A stretch of DNA of 64,000 nucleotides, from positions 1-64,000 of the forward strand of contig CAZUDV010000016.1 in assembly GCA_964619555.1 (NCBI GenBank), given 5' to 3'. Origin of the DNA: JAGOPY01 sp964619555. Lineage in GTDB: Bacteria > Bacteroidota > Bacteroidia > Bacteroidales > JAGOPY01. The notes below the pieces were generated by a model that worked only from the letters and a program-made list of their open reading frames with translations, did no database searches and was not told where the DNA came from. Both the position numbers and the translations under genes were made by a program. Positions 1 to 8,301 of this stretch are shown piece by piece. How positions within the stretch are numbered: the stretch's first letter is position 1; each line of letters begins with the position of its first letter.

Positions 1-53
1 TTTGACATAATCACTTCTACGGTAACTGTCAGATTAAGTTTTAGCTAATACAT

Positions 54-455
54 ATGAACAGTGCACACGAAGATATTGGAAATGCCTGTATAACCTGCCA
101 TATGGCCAGCCCGATCGGATACTTTGCCGGCGGACACACCTGGATTATGGAAGATGAAGAAGAAGGCTTCAATACAGCGGGTTGCCTCGATTGCCATACC
201 GCCGATGAAGCTCTCACCCTGACGGAAGATTTACAGGTCGAAGTGGAGGAAAAACTCCTCGAGCTGCAGGCCCTGCTGGAAACTGCCGGCATCTACAACC
301 CTGCCAACGGCCTGGCGAAAACCGGAACCTATACCAACGCGGTAGCCGGCGCCTACTGGAACTATATCAGCATCGAAGAAGACAAGAGCCTCGGAGTGCA
401 CAATCCAAGGTTTGTCAAAAAGCTGCTTGACAATACGATTGCATCCATTCAATAA
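54..455 (+). CDS. Multiheme cytochrome c, C-terminal part (truncated or broken 5' end)
   Basis: The 133 residues carry two CXXCH heme-binding motifs (CITCH at 12-16, CLDCH at 44-48). The opening NSAHEDIGNACITCHMA and the following GGHTW resemble the C-terminal heme segments of secreted multiheme cytochromes. A periplasmic c-type cytochrome needs a signal peptide, and none is present. The same frame has stops at 3-5 and 42-44, so the rest of the gene is either upstream in another frame (frameshift), separated by a real nonsense codon, or lost. I infer a 3' remnant of a larger cytochrome gene rather than a complete small protein. A strong terminator follows at 472-503. It heads a run of cytochrome genes on the same strand and probably belonged to the same electron-transfer function. 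Confidence 0.6.
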   Translation: MNSAHEDIGNACITCHMASPIGYFAGGHTWIMEDEEEGFNTAGCLDCHTADEALTLTEDLQVEVEEKLLELQALLETAGIYNPANGLAKTGTYTNAVAGAYWNYISIEEDKSLGVHNPRFVKKLLDNTIASIQ

Positions 456-471
456 TGACCTGATTGCCGGG

Positions 472-503
472 AAAAAAGGCTTCATACTTTGAAGCCTTTT
501 TTT
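472..503 (+). terminator. Rho-independent terminator after the first cytochrome gene
   Basis: GGCTTCA (478-484) and TGAAGCC (490-496) form a 7-bp stem with a 5-nt loop. It is preceded by A6 and followed by T7, so it can also work on the opposite strand. It separates the first cytochrome gene from the lipoprotein gene starting at 528. Confidence 0.8.
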
Positions 504-527
504 ATAATTTTGAAAAAAACAAATCAT

Positions 528-902
528 ATGAAAAAATTTATTCTCATGATTTTCAGCGTGATTGGAATAATTTCAATCCAATCCTGCAATTACGACTGGG
601 TTGAAGAAGAACCCCTGATCCCGATTACCGATACCCTTAGCTATGCAACTGATATCCAGCCTATTTTCAATCTAAGCTGCAATGGATCCGGTTGTCATGC
701 CAAGGGGGGTTTCGATCCGGACCTCTCCCCGGAGAACTCTTATAATGCCTTATTTGCCGAGAATTTGATTGACGTGGCTGCTCCGGAGAACAGCAAGCTT
801 TATCTCTCGGTCGTAAAAGGCGGATCAATGGAATCCTTCGCAAAATCCGGTGATGCCCAGAAAATCCTCACCTGGATCCAGCAAGGCGCTCAGAATAATT
901 AA
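528..902 (+). CDS. Small c-type cytochrome lipoprotein with CX4CH heme motif
   Basis: The 124-residue protein has a lipoprotein signal with the lipidation Cys at residue 20 (IQSC). The likely heme site is CNGSGCH (Cys51, Cys56, His57), a CX4CH spacing rather than CXXCH. The following GGFDPDLSPENSYNAL stretch resembles the small cytochrome domains of Bacteroidota and Planctomycetes, in which a heme Cys/His precedes a GG-L/F-D-L motif. I chose ATG 528 over the in-frame ATG at 489 because only 528 places a normal signal peptide at the N-terminus and because 489 lies inside the terminator hairpin. It is probably an outer- or inner-membrane-anchored one-electron carrier for the neighbouring multiheme proteins. 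The heme assignment is an inference from the motif. Confidence 0.65.
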   Translation: MKKFILMIFSVIGIISIQSCNYDWVEEEPLIPITDTLSYATDIQPIFNLSCNGSGCHAKGGFDPDLSPENSYNALFAENLIDVAAPENSKLYLSVVKGGSMESFAKSGDAQKILTWIQQGAQNN

Positions 903-933
903 CAGGAAGTGAAATGTTAAAAATCAGACGAAC

Positions 934-1878
934 ATGAAAAATACTATAATCATCCTGTTACTGGCCTGTTTCAGCGCAGGCACCATTGTGGCCCAGGATG
1001 AACCAGCCACAAAAAAGGTCAATTCCAATAAAAGCCTTCTCGGGTATTTCATTATCAATGACGGGAAACCCGTGAGCAACCCCTATGAATCCGATTATCT
1101 CATCGACAATCAAACCAATGTCATACCCAGTGCCGGTACCCTTGAAATGGTCATTCAGCACCGCTTTGGCGACATGTCGAACGGCATGTCGGATTTCCTG
1201 GGAATTTACGGGGCAGCCAACACCCGGATGGCGCTGAATTATGCCATTACCGACTGGGTGCAGGTCTCCTTCGGAACCACCAAAACCTACCTGCTCTGCG
1301 ATGTGGGCCTCAAAGTGAATCTCCTGAAGCAAAGCCGGAATAATCATTCTCCCGTGGATGTGACCTTCATTCACAACTTTTCGATCGATGCACGGGAAAA
1401 GGAAAAATTCGGCATTGATTACCAGTTCAGCGACCGGTATGCTTTCTTCAGCGAATTGCTGGTCACCAGGAAATTTACCGACTGGCTTACCCTGAGCGTC
1501 GGCGGCAGCTTCACCCATTTTAACCAGGTCGACTCCCTGTATGAGCATGATAATGTCGGCCTGCATTTTCTCGGAAGGGTGAAGGTCAGTCCGCAGGGCT
1601 CCATCATCCTGAACTGCGATGTGCCTCTGAATCCGGAAGGGATCAGCGAATGGAGCGATTACTGGTATGAACAGGCCGGGGCCACAGCGTTTAAGCCCGC
1701 TTATAATTTTGGCATCGGATATGAAATTGCAACTGCAACCCACGCCTTCCAGGTGTTTGTCGGATCCGGAAATTACCTGGTCCCCCAATACAATGTCATG
1801 CAAAATCCCAATAAATTCTTTGAAAGCACCAAGAACATATTTATAGGATTCAACATTACCAGGCAGTGGGGTTTCTGA
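934..1878 (+). CDS. DUF5777-like outer membrane beta-barrel protein
   Basis: A 314-residue protein with a cleavable signal peptide (residues 1-20, ending IVAQ). The rest alternates short amphipathic strands typical of a barrel (for example GTLEMVIQHRFGDMS, YAITDWVQVSFGTTKTYLL) and ends in a terminal aromatic (QWGF). The sequence style matches the DUF5777 family of Bacteroidota, often found beside cytochromes and YceI-like proteins. It lies 31 bp after the cytochrome lipoprotein and before the seven-heme cytochrome, so a role in holding or exposing the electron carriers at the outer membrane is plausible but unproven. No enzymatic motif is visible. Confidence 0.65.
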   Translation: MKNTIIILLLACFSAGTIVAQDEPATKKVNSNKSLLGYFIINDGKPVSNPYESDYLIDNQTNVIPSAGTLEMVIQHRFGDMSNGMSDFLGIYGAANTRMALNYAITDWVQVSFGTTKTYLLCDVGLKVNLLKQSRNNHSPVDVTFIHNFSIDAREKEKFGIDYQFSDRYAFFSELLVTRKFTDWLTLSVGGSFTHFNQVDSLYEHDNVGLHFLGRVKVSPQGSIILNCDVPLNPEGISEWSDYWYEQAGATAFKPAYNFGIGYEIATATHAFQVFVGSGNYLVPQYNVMQNPNKFFESTKNIFIGFNITRQWGF

Positions 1879-1921
1879 TGAAGATGGAATAAACCGGATA
1901 AAAAAAATGATCTTTTTTAAT

Positions 1922-1968
1922 AAAAGGAGTGCATTGACGGCCTTAACAGGTCACCGGTGCACTCTTTT
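1922..1968 (+). terminator. Probable terminator hairpin after the barrel gene
   Basis: GAGTGCA (1927-1933) pairs with TGCACTC (1958-1964). It is flanked by AAAA on the 5' side and TTTT on the 3' side, with a 24-nt loop. It lies between the barrel gene and the seven-heme cytochrome gene. Confidence 0.5.
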
Positions 1969-1999
1969 ACTCTTATCTGACTCAATTAATAAATATTAA

Positions 2000-2965
2000 A
2001 TGAAATTTAAATTACTCACATCGCTTCTCTTATTGGCTCTATTCTCCCTGAGCAGTTACAGCCAGGAAGAGACTTCGGAAGAAAGCATGGCCGCCAGCTT
2101 ATCCAAAAGAAGCAGGCAATGCATTAAATGCCACGGACAACCTTATTTTTCCTACTTTAACGAATATCTTGGACGGGATGTCAGGGAAAGGATGAATCCA
2201 TTTTATTTTGTGGATTCAACCCAATTTGTGATCTCGAACCATCGAAATTTTGACTGCACTGATTGTCATTCATCGGAATATACCGATTTTCCGCATCCGA
2301 ATCATTTACGGTTCGAACCGATGGCTGCCTGTCTCGACTGCCATGCCGGGGATGAAAACTATGCCCATTTCAATTTTGAGGGGATCGATGAGGAATACCA
2401 GGCCAGCATTCACTTTCAAAAGCACAATGAAGAATTCAACTGCTGGATGTGCCATAATCCGCACTCCTATCACATCAGCATCCGTAATACCGAAAACCTG
2501 GCTGCCACTATTCAATACGATAACGAGATCTGCCTGAGCTGCCATTCGGATCAAAGCCGGATGGGACTGCTGTCCGACCGGGAAATTTACAATATGCTGG
2601 ATAAGCATGAATGGCTGCCCAATCACCTGGCCCATTTCAAAAGTGTGCGCTGCATCGAATGTCATACGGAAGCCAACGAAAATACCCTGGTAGCGCATAA
2701 AGTGCTGCCCAAGGACAAAGCGGTCAAGAAATGCGTGGAATGTCATTCCCAGAATTCACTGCTGCTGGCTTCCCTTTACAAGCACCAGGTACAGGAAAAA
2801 AGGGAAAAGCAGGGTTACCTGAACGCGGCCATCCTGACAGAAACTTATGTCATCGGGGCAAACCGCAACAAATTCCTGAACTTTGCCAGCCTGGCCATTT
2901 TCGGTCTCGTGGTAATCGGGATCACCACCCATGCCATCCTCAGAAAATTACACTCCAAAAACTAA
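2000..2965 (+). CDS. Seven-heme membrane-anchored cytochrome c
   Basis: The 321-residue protein has a signal peptide (1-21, ending SYSQ) and seven CXXCH motifs: CIKCH 41, CTDCH 86, CLDCH 111, CWMCH 148, CLSCH 178, CIECH 218, CVECH 245. A C-terminal transmembrane helix lies at about 287-312, followed by a short basic tail. The hemes therefore face the periplasm and the protein is anchored in the inner membrane. Extra His residues between the motifs can act as sixth ligands. The stop lies 7 bp before the start of the cytochrome b gene, so the two are almost certainly co-transcribed. I infer that it takes electrons from the cytochrome b subunit. The terminal acceptor cannot be told from the sequence. 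Confidence 0.85.
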   Translation: MKFKLLTSLLLLALFSLSSYSQEETSEESMAASLSKRSRQCIKCHGQPYFSYFNEYLGRDVRERMNPFYFVDSTQFVISNHRNFDCTDCHSSEYTDFPHPNHLRFEPMAACLDCHAGDENYAHFNFEGIDEEYQASIHFQKHNEEFNCWMCHNPHSYHISIRNTENLAATIQYDNEICLSCHSDQSRMGLLSDREIYNMLDKHEWLPNHLAHFKSVRCIECHTEANENTLVAHKVLPKDKAVKKCVECHSQNSLLLASLYKHQVQEKREKQGYLNAAILTETYVIGANRNKFLNFASLAIFGLVVIGITTHAILRKLHSKN

Positions 2966-2972
2966 ACCCACC

Positions 2973-3590
2973 ATGTCATCAATATATCTTTACCCCGTAT
3001 GGATAAGGCTCTGGCATCTGATTAATGCCTTACTTTACCTGTTTTTGATCTTTACCGGCTTAAGCATGCAGTATTCCAACCCGGAATACCCGTTCATACG
3101 CTTCGATATTGCCGTATCCATTCATAATACCAGCGGGATATTATTATCAATCAATTACATTGTTGTAATTTTAGGGAACATCTTCACGAAAAACGGACAA
3201 TTTTACCGGATTAAGAAAAAAGGATTTATGAATGAGCTGATCAGCCAGGGAAGGTATTACCTGTTTGGCATATTCAAAGGCTCCAAAGCACCTTACCCGA
3301 TAAATGGCAAAAGAAAGTTCAATCCGTTGCAAAAGGTCGCTTATGTGGCCGTGTTGTACTTCCTCATGCCGGTCATCATCATAACCGGGTTTGCCTTGAT
3401 ATACCCGGAAATGATCGTAATCAGGAAGCTCTTCGGGACCAGCGGTCTGCATTTCACTGACCTGCTGCATATCATCACCGGGTTTATCCTTTCCATCTTT
3501 ATGGTCGTTCATATTTATCTTTGTACAATCGGAAAACCCGCAGGGAGCCATTTCCGCGCCATGCTGAGCGGCTGGCACCATTCAGAGTAA
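2973..3590 (+). CDS. Cytochrome b domain integral membrane subunit
   Basis: A 205-residue protein with four to five hydrophobic helices and His residues in the helices (RLWHLINAL, SIHNTSGIL, LHFTDLLHIITG, VVHIYL) suited to bis-His heme b ligation. This is the pattern of the b-type subunit of formate dehydrogenase/thiosulfate reductase-like enzymes. Such subunits oxidise or reduce quinone in the inner membrane and pass electrons to a periplasmic partner, here most simply the seven-heme cytochrome just upstream. I preferred ATG 2973 to the in-frame ATG 2931, which lies inside the upstream gene. The NapC-like gene follows after 37 bp. Confidence 0.8.
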   Translation: MSSIYLYPVWIRLWHLINALLYLFLIFTGLSMQYSNPEYPFIRFDIAVSIHNTSGILLSINYIVVILGNIFTKNGQFYRIKKKGFMNELISQGRYYLFGIFKGSKAPYPINGKRKFNPLQKVAYVAVLYFLMPVIIITGFALIYPEMIVIRKLFGTSGLHFTDLLHIITGFILSIFMVVHIYLCTIGKPAGSHFRAMLSGWHHSE

Positions 3591-3627
3591 ACCAGGAGCA
3601 GTCAACCTGCTTAAAATATATACTGTC

Positions 3628-5145
3628 ATGGACCTGAGAAAGATAAAGCTTCCCAGTTCATTTTACAACTGGACCTCCATTATCGGAGCAACCATTGCCT
3701 TGATCAGCTTATTCCTGATCATCTTCCTGTTTATCATCTCAACGATTTTCAACCAGGGGAGTTCCTATATCGGTGTGGTCATTTATATTGCACTCCCCAC
3801 GCTGCTGGTGATCGGTCTGATCCTGATACCGGTCGGAATGATTGGAAAGGTCAGGAAAACAAGAAGGGAGGGGGTCGTGACGGAACACCGCTGGCCGAAG
3901 ATCGATTTCAATGATCCCAAGCACCGGAATGCCTTCATGATCTTCTCGATCGGAACGGTAGTTTTCCTGCTGCTTTCCGCAGTCGGAAGCTATGAAGCAT
4001 TTCACTATACCGAATCGGTGGAATTCTGCGGCACGCTGTGCCATAAAGTGATGAAACCGGAGTATGTGGCTTACCAGCATTCGCCTCATGCCAGGGTTGC
4101 CTGTGTAGATTGTCACGTGGGTGCAGGTGCGGATTGGTATGTGAAATCCAAACTTTCCGGCTTATACCAGGTTTATGCGGTAACCTTCGGGGTTTATCCG
4201 AAGCCCATCCCGGTCCCGATCAGAAATCTCAGGCCGGCCAGGGAAACCTGTGAGGAATGCCACTGGCCGGAGAAGTTTTATGCCCGGCAGCTCCGTATTG
4301 AGCGGCATTATCTCCCGGATGCCGATAACACCGAATGGGACATCCACCTGCAAATGAAGATCGGGCCGAGCCTAAGCGCTTTAGGACTTCAGAATGGAAT
4401 CCACTGGCATATCAATCCCGATATCAAGGTCGAATATGTCGCAACCACACCCGACAGGGAGATCATCCCCTGGGTGCGCTACACCAATCTGAAGACCGGT
4501 GAAGTATTTGAATATGAAGATTCCGTCAAGCCCTTGAAAGAAGGACAGATGGACACCCTCGAACTCAGGGTGATGGATTGCATGGACTGCCATAATCGTC
4601 CTTCTCACAATTACCAGACACCCATCCGCGCCATCAATGATGCCATCACTGCCGGAACTGTTCCCAAGGAACTTCCGGAAGTCAAATTCATGGCCATGTC
4701 GGTCATGAATGTGCCCTACGGCACCGAGGATTCGGCTATGATGGGGATCGATTCTGCCATGAGAGAATATTATTCACAGGTTTACCCCGATATTTACGAA
4801 GGGAACCCCCAATTGGTCGATAAAGCGATATCCGGTATCCAGGAAGCCTTCAAAAAAAATATCTTTCCGGAGATGAAAGTGAATTGGGATGTCTATCCGA
4901 ACCACATCGGACACCTTGAATTCAACGGGTGCTTCCGGTGCCATAACGACCGGCACAGTACGGCTGACGGGAGCAGGAAGATCTCGATGGATTGCAATCT
5001 CTGTCATGAGATCATTGCCCAGGGGACGCCGGATAACATGCAAATGATGAGCGGTATCGGGCAGCCCCTTGAGTTCTATCACCAGAATGACCAGGAATGG
5101 CAGGGAAATTTATGTTCCGAATGCCACCGGGATCTCTACAAATAG
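3628..5145 (+). CDS. NapC/NirT-family multiheme cytochrome c with extended C-terminus
   Basis: This 505-residue protein starts with three hydrophobic segments (about 12-40, 48-72 and 105-125) followed by a periplasmic multiheme part. It has one CX3CH motif (CGTLCH, near residue 134) and six CXXCH motifs (CVDCH, CEECH, CMDCH, CFRCH, CNLCH, CSECH). The segment EFCGTLCHKVMKPEY followed by HARVACVDCHVGAG is the NapC/NirT core, which oxidises menaquinol. NapC is normally about 200 residues, so the long C-terminal extension with three or four further hemes is notable and may replace a separate periplasmic carrier. With the two preceding genes it forms a likely quinol-to-periplasm electron transfer unit. 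No catalytic nitrate or nitrite reductase is present in the window. Confidence 0.85.
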   Translation: MDLRKIKLPSSFYNWTSIIGATIALISLFLIIFLFIISTIFNQGSSYIGVVIYIALPTLLVIGLILIPVGMIGKVRKTRREGVVTEHRWPKIDFNDPKHRNAFMIFSIGTVVFLLLSAVGSYEAFHYTESVEFCGTLCHKVMKPEYVAYQHSPHARVACVDCHVGAGADWYVKSKLSGLYQVYAVTFGVYPKPIPVPIRNLRPARETCEECHWPEKFYARQLRIERHYLPDADNTEWDIHLQMKIGPSLSALGLQNGIHWHINPDIKVEYVATTPDREIIPWVRYTNLKTGEVFEYEDSVKPLKEGQMDTLELRVMDCMDCHNRPSHNYQTPIRAINDAITAGTVPKELPEVKFMAMSVMNVPYGTEDSAMMGIDSAMREYYSQVYPDIYEGNPQLVDKAISGIQEAFKKNIFPEMKVNWDVYPNHIGHLEFNGCFRCHNDRHSTADGSRKISMDCNLCHEIIAQGTPDNMQMMSGIGQPLEFYHQNDQEWQGNLCSECHRDLYK

Positions 5146-5186
5146 CATCACCGCATACCAGGGGAAGAGCATTTGCGTTTATATCG

Positions 5187-5194
5187 TATCTTTG
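5187..5194 (+). promoter_or_regulatory. -7 box of the barrel gene
   Basis: TATCTTTG matches the Bacteroidota sigma-A -7 consensus TAnnTTTG and lies 30 bp before the start at 5225. No clear TTG -33 element is visible at the usual spacing. Confidence 0.45.
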
Positions 5195-5224
5195 CCGAAG
5201 ATATGAACCTGTAATGTAATTATC

Positions 5225-5896
5225 ATGAAAAAGACCACCTTCCTCCTTATCCTGTTCTTTCCATTGTTGGCATCAGCCCAGGAGAAAAGCCAGGTTATAA
5301 GCCAATCTACTGTCAAACGGGTCAGTGTCGGTGCGGATATATTCCAGGACTTCTGGTTGAACAAACCAGGCGATATGGATGGCAGGGCCATTAACCAGGG
5401 AGCTGCCGCCTATTTCACGTACAGCATACCTTTCGGGGACAGCCCCATCAGCTTTGCTTTAGGTGCAGGGGTCAGCTGGCATAATCTTTACAGCAACACC
5501 ATTATCCATGATATTAAGGCTGATACGATTGTCTTTACGCCCATCCCGGATAGCAACGACTATAAAAAAAGCAAACTGGGGGTGACCTACCTGGACTTTC
5601 CGCTGGAATTCAGGCTGAAGACCAATAATAAGATCAGGGCATCCATTGGAGTAAAACTGTCGTATGTGATCGATGCGAAGACCAAGTTCAAGGGCGACAA
5701 TGAAAACGGCTACCAGATCGTTCAGAAGCAAAAGCAGGTCAGCAACATCGACCGTTTCCAGTTCGGGCCGCAGGTAAGGATCGGATACAGCTGGTTTCAC
5801 GTGGTTTGTTACTACTCTGTCACCCAACTGTTTGAAAAAGAGAGGGGGCCGGATGTCTATCCCATTTCCCTCGGGATAACATTCATGCCATTCTGA
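5225..5896 (+). CDS. Outer membrane beta-barrel protein of unknown role
   Basis: A 223-residue protein with a signal peptide (1-19, ending ASAQ). The rest alternates strands such as AAAYFTYSIPFGD, SFALGAGVSWHNLY, DFPLEFRLKTNNKIRASIGVKLSY and GPQVRIGYSWFHVVCYYSV, and ends in a terminal Phe, as in small PorT-like barrels of Bacteroidota. It is preceded by a TATCTTTG -7 box (5187-5194). It converges on the PAP2-like gene with 14 bp between the stops. No specific function can be assigned. Confidence 0.6.
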   Translation: MKKTTFLLILFFPLLASAQEKSQVISQSTVKRVSVGADIFQDFWLNKPGDMDGRAINQGAAAYFTYSIPFGDSPISFALGAGVSWHNLYSNTIIHDIKADTIVFTPIPDSNDYKKSKLGVTYLDFPLEFRLKTNNKIRASIGVKLSYVIDAKTKFKGDNENGYQIVQKQKQVSNIDRFQFGPQVRIGYSWFHVVCYYSVTQLFEKERGPDVYPISLGITFMPF

Positions 5897-5910
5897 GTCG
5901 ATGCTCCGAT

Positions 5911-6525
5911 TCAGGATTGTACCAGGAACAGTGAAATTATGGTCATGAAACCAAGCAGGAACCCGGTATAGATCTGTGCCGGGGTATGGGCTTCCAGCTT
6001 TAATCGCGCAAATCCCACCAGCCCTGAAGCCGCCAGGGAACCGGCAATCAAGCCGAAATAAAAGGTTCCGAGGAAATACGACAATCCCACAACCATTCCG
6101 ACCACTGCACCTATAGAGGCCATATGGCTGCTTATCTTCCAGAAGAAATTGATCCCCATGATCAGGACATTCAGGAATGTGGCGCCGATCATAAAATAGG
6201 TCAGCACCGGGGAAACCTGCAATTTCCTTAGCATATAGTAAGCCAGGTAAAAAAAGATGATACTCACGGTATAGGGAAACGTCCGGTCCTCTTTGTCAGA
6301 CAGCCATTTTGTATTGACGATATTCGTTTTGATCATTATTATGAAAAACAAAGTGGGCACCAGGCAGGTCGTCAGGAAGATCATTCCTATCAGAAGCCAT
6401 TTGGACGCTACCGGAAGCAGGGCGCTGAAATAAGCGGGCATCGTCAGCAGGACAGCAAAGGCATAGGTCGGGACGAACAGTGGATAGAAGACAACCGAAA
6501 TGACCTGGGCAAGCCGTTTTTCCAT
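5911..6525 (-). CDS. PAP2-like integral membrane phosphatase
   Basis: A 204-residue protein made almost entirely of hydrophobic helices (about six). It carries a degenerate PAP2 signature in the usual order: KEDRTFP, then SSHM, then RLKLEAHTPAQIYTG. In PAP2 lipid phosphatases these positions hold the phosphate-binding Lys/Arg, the catalytic SxH and the second His. Bacteroidota have many such short PAP2 proteins, some probably acting on undecaprenyl or phosphatidyl phosphates. It has its own leader and sits downstream of rpoN on the same strand, 39 bp away. The substrate is not visible. Confidence 0.65.
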   Translation of the reverse strand: MEKRLAQVISVVFYPLFVPTYAFAVLLTMPAYFSALLPVASKWLLIGMIFLTTCLVPTLFFIIMIKTNIVNTKWLSDKEDRTFPYTVSIIFFYLAYYMLRKLQVSPVLTYFMIGATFLNVLIMGINFFWKISSHMASIGAVVGMVVGLSYFLGTFYFGLIAGSLAASGLVGFARLKLEAHTPAQIYTGFLLGFMTIISLFLVQS

Positions 6526-6564
6526 CGGGATTTATAAAAAGATTATAAAGGTAACCATATTTTC

Positions 6565-8052
6565 CTAAAGCTCCTTTCTGAGCCTTGCAACCGGGATATT
6601 GAGCTGTTCGCGGTATTTTGCCACTGTCCTCCGGGCAATGTTGTAACCTTTCTCCTTGAGGATATCCGTTAACTGCTCATCGGTCAGGGGCTTGATTTTA
6701 TCTTCGGACTCAATGAATTCCGACAGGATCTTCTTGATCTCACGGGTGGAGACTTCTTCTCCGTCTTCCTTTTGCATGGATTCTGAAAAGAACGTTTTCA
6801 AAAGGAACGTACCATAGGGTGTTTCCACATATTTACTGTTCGCAACACGGGAAATGGTAGAAATATCCAGGTTGACCCGTTCAGCTATATCCTTCAGGAT
6901 CATCGGCTTCAGCTTGGTTTCATCCCCGGTGCGGAAATACTCCTCCTGGTGGTCCAGGATAGCCTGCATGGTGACATAAAGGGTGTTCTGCCGCTGTTTT
7001 ATGGCATCGATGAACCATTTGGCAGAATCTATTTTCTGCTTGACAAAACTCAGCGCCTCCCTGCCTTTAGCGTGCTTGTTTCCGGAGTATGCTTCCATCA
7101 TTTCGAGATAAGACCGGCTGACGCGTAATTCCGGGGCATTCCTCGAATTCAGCATGAGTTCCAGGTCACCGTTAATGTTCCGGATGGAAAAATCGGGGAT
7201 GACATAATTATTATCCCTGCCGGTTTCGCTGATGGAATCACCTGGTTTAGGATTAAGCGTGAGGATCTCATTGATGGCTCCCTTGAGATCATCGTTTGAA
7301 ATATGGGCCCTGCGGAGTATTTTTTCGTAATGCTTCCGGGTGAACTCATCGAAATAATGCTCAAGGATATTTTCAGCCAGTTCCACCTCGCGTGTCCTCA
7401 TTTCTTTCCTGTGCAGCTGCAACAGTAAGCATTCCCTGAGGTTTCGCGCCCCGACTCCCGGCGGGTCCAGTTCCTGGATCATTCCAAGCACTTCCAGGAC
7501 TTCTTCTTTCGTCGCTTGTATACCCTGTGAGAAGGCAAGGTCATCGGTCATTGCGGAAGGGTCACGCTGTAAATATCCGGAATCATCCAGGTTCCCGATA
7601 ATGGTAACCCCGATCTGAAACTGCTTCTCCGTCAGATCGCGCAAGCCCAGTTGGGTGATCAGGAACTCCTGGAAAGATGTGCCGGAAGAGAGGGGCACCT
7701 CCCGGAAATCGTCATCCGGGCTCTGATTATTGGCAGCCATCCGGTAATCCGGAATTTCATCCTCATCCAGGTAATCATTGAAATCGAATTCATCCTCCGG
7801 ACTTTTTTCCCTGAAATCATCGGTCTCGGCATCATCCTCCGTATTGAGAGGGGAATCATCGATATCCTGGTAATCCTCTTCGGACGAACCATCATTGTCT
7901 CCTTCCAGCATTTCCAGAGCCGGGTTTTCCTCGATCTCCTGTTTGATGCGTTGTTCCAGCGCCATGGAAGGTATCTGAAGCAGTTTCATGAGCAGTATCT
8001 GCTGGGGTGAAAGCTTCTGCAATAACTTTTGCTGTAAACGCTGGTTTAACAT
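6565..8052 (-). CDS. rpoN: RNA polymerase sigma-54 factor
   Basis: At 495 residues it is the normal length for RpoN. The N-terminus is the Gln/Leu-rich activator-interacting region (LNQRLQQKLLQKLSPQQILLM). It is followed by an acidic linker (about 50-120), the core-binding region, and the C-terminal DNA-binding part with a perfect RpoN box, ARRTVAKYRE, at 473-482. It directs core polymerase to -24/-12 promoters and needs AAA+ activators to open them. This window also encodes such an activator (50831-52222) and a candidate sigma-54 promoter (50679-50693). Upstream lie a TATCTTTA -7-like box and an unusual 10-bp tandem array. Confidence 0.97.
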   Translation of the reverse strand: MLNQRLQQKLLQKLSPQQILLMKLLQIPSMALEQRIKQEIEENPALEMLEGDNDGSSEEDYQDIDDSPLNTEDDAETDDFREKSPEDEFDFNDYLDEDEIPDYRMAANNQSPDDDFREVPLSSGTSFQEFLITQLGLRDLTEKQFQIGVTIIGNLDDSGYLQRDPSAMTDDLAFSQGIQATKEEVLEVLGMIQELDPPGVGARNLRECLLLQLHRKEMRTREVELAENILEHYFDEFTRKHYEKILRRAHISNDDLKGAINEILTLNPKPGDSISETGRDNNYVIPDFSIRNINGDLELMLNSRNAPELRVSRSYLEMMEAYSGNKHAKGREALSFVKQKIDSAKWFIDAIKQRQNTLYVTMQAILDHQEEYFRTGDETKLKPMILKDIAERVNLDISTISRVANSKYVETPYGTFLLKTFFSESMQKEDGEEVSTREIKKILSEFIESEDKIKPLTDEQLTDILKEKGYNIARRTVAKYREQLNIPVARLRKEL

Positions 8053-8075
8053 GACAGGGATGCTTTTTCCAGATT

Positions 8076-8083
8076 TAAAGATA
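8076..8083 (-). promoter_or_regulatory. -7-like box upstream of rpoN
   Basis: On the minus strand this reads TATCTTTA, one mismatch from TAnnTTTG, and lies 24 bp before the rpoN start. The decamer array begins directly upstream of it. Confidence 0.35.
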
Positions 8084-8090
8084 CAAAATT

Positions 8091-8195
8091 ATTGGATTGA
8101 CATTAATGGACATTTATGGACATTGATAGACATTAATGGACATTGATAGACATTAATAGACATTGATAGACATTGATAGACATTAGTGGACATTC
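8091..8195. repeat. 10-bp tandem array upstream of rpoN
   Basis: Nine full copies of a 10-bp unit (cattaatgga, cattgataga and close variants) run from 8101 to 8190, with a degenerate copy on each side. Read in the direction of rpoN each unit is TCTATcaATG-like and ends in ATG. The same unit family in the same orientation relative to the gene precedes lnt at 28434-28529. The period is close to one DNA helical turn. Confidence 0.85.
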
Positions 8196-8266
8196 TCAGG
8201 TTCAATTGTTATAAATATCATTGATTGTCATCTTATTGAGAAGGAGGAAGCTAATCCCTGGCTATC

Positions 8267-8301
8267 GACTTACGACTTACGACTTATGACTAACGACTAA
8301 A
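8267..8301. repeat. Heptamer array overlapping the asnS stop codon
   Basis: Five 7-bp units of the type acgactt/acgacta. The asnS stop codon (8297-8299, minus strand) falls inside the last unit. The same unit in inverse orientation recurs at 10964-10998. Confidence 0.75.
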
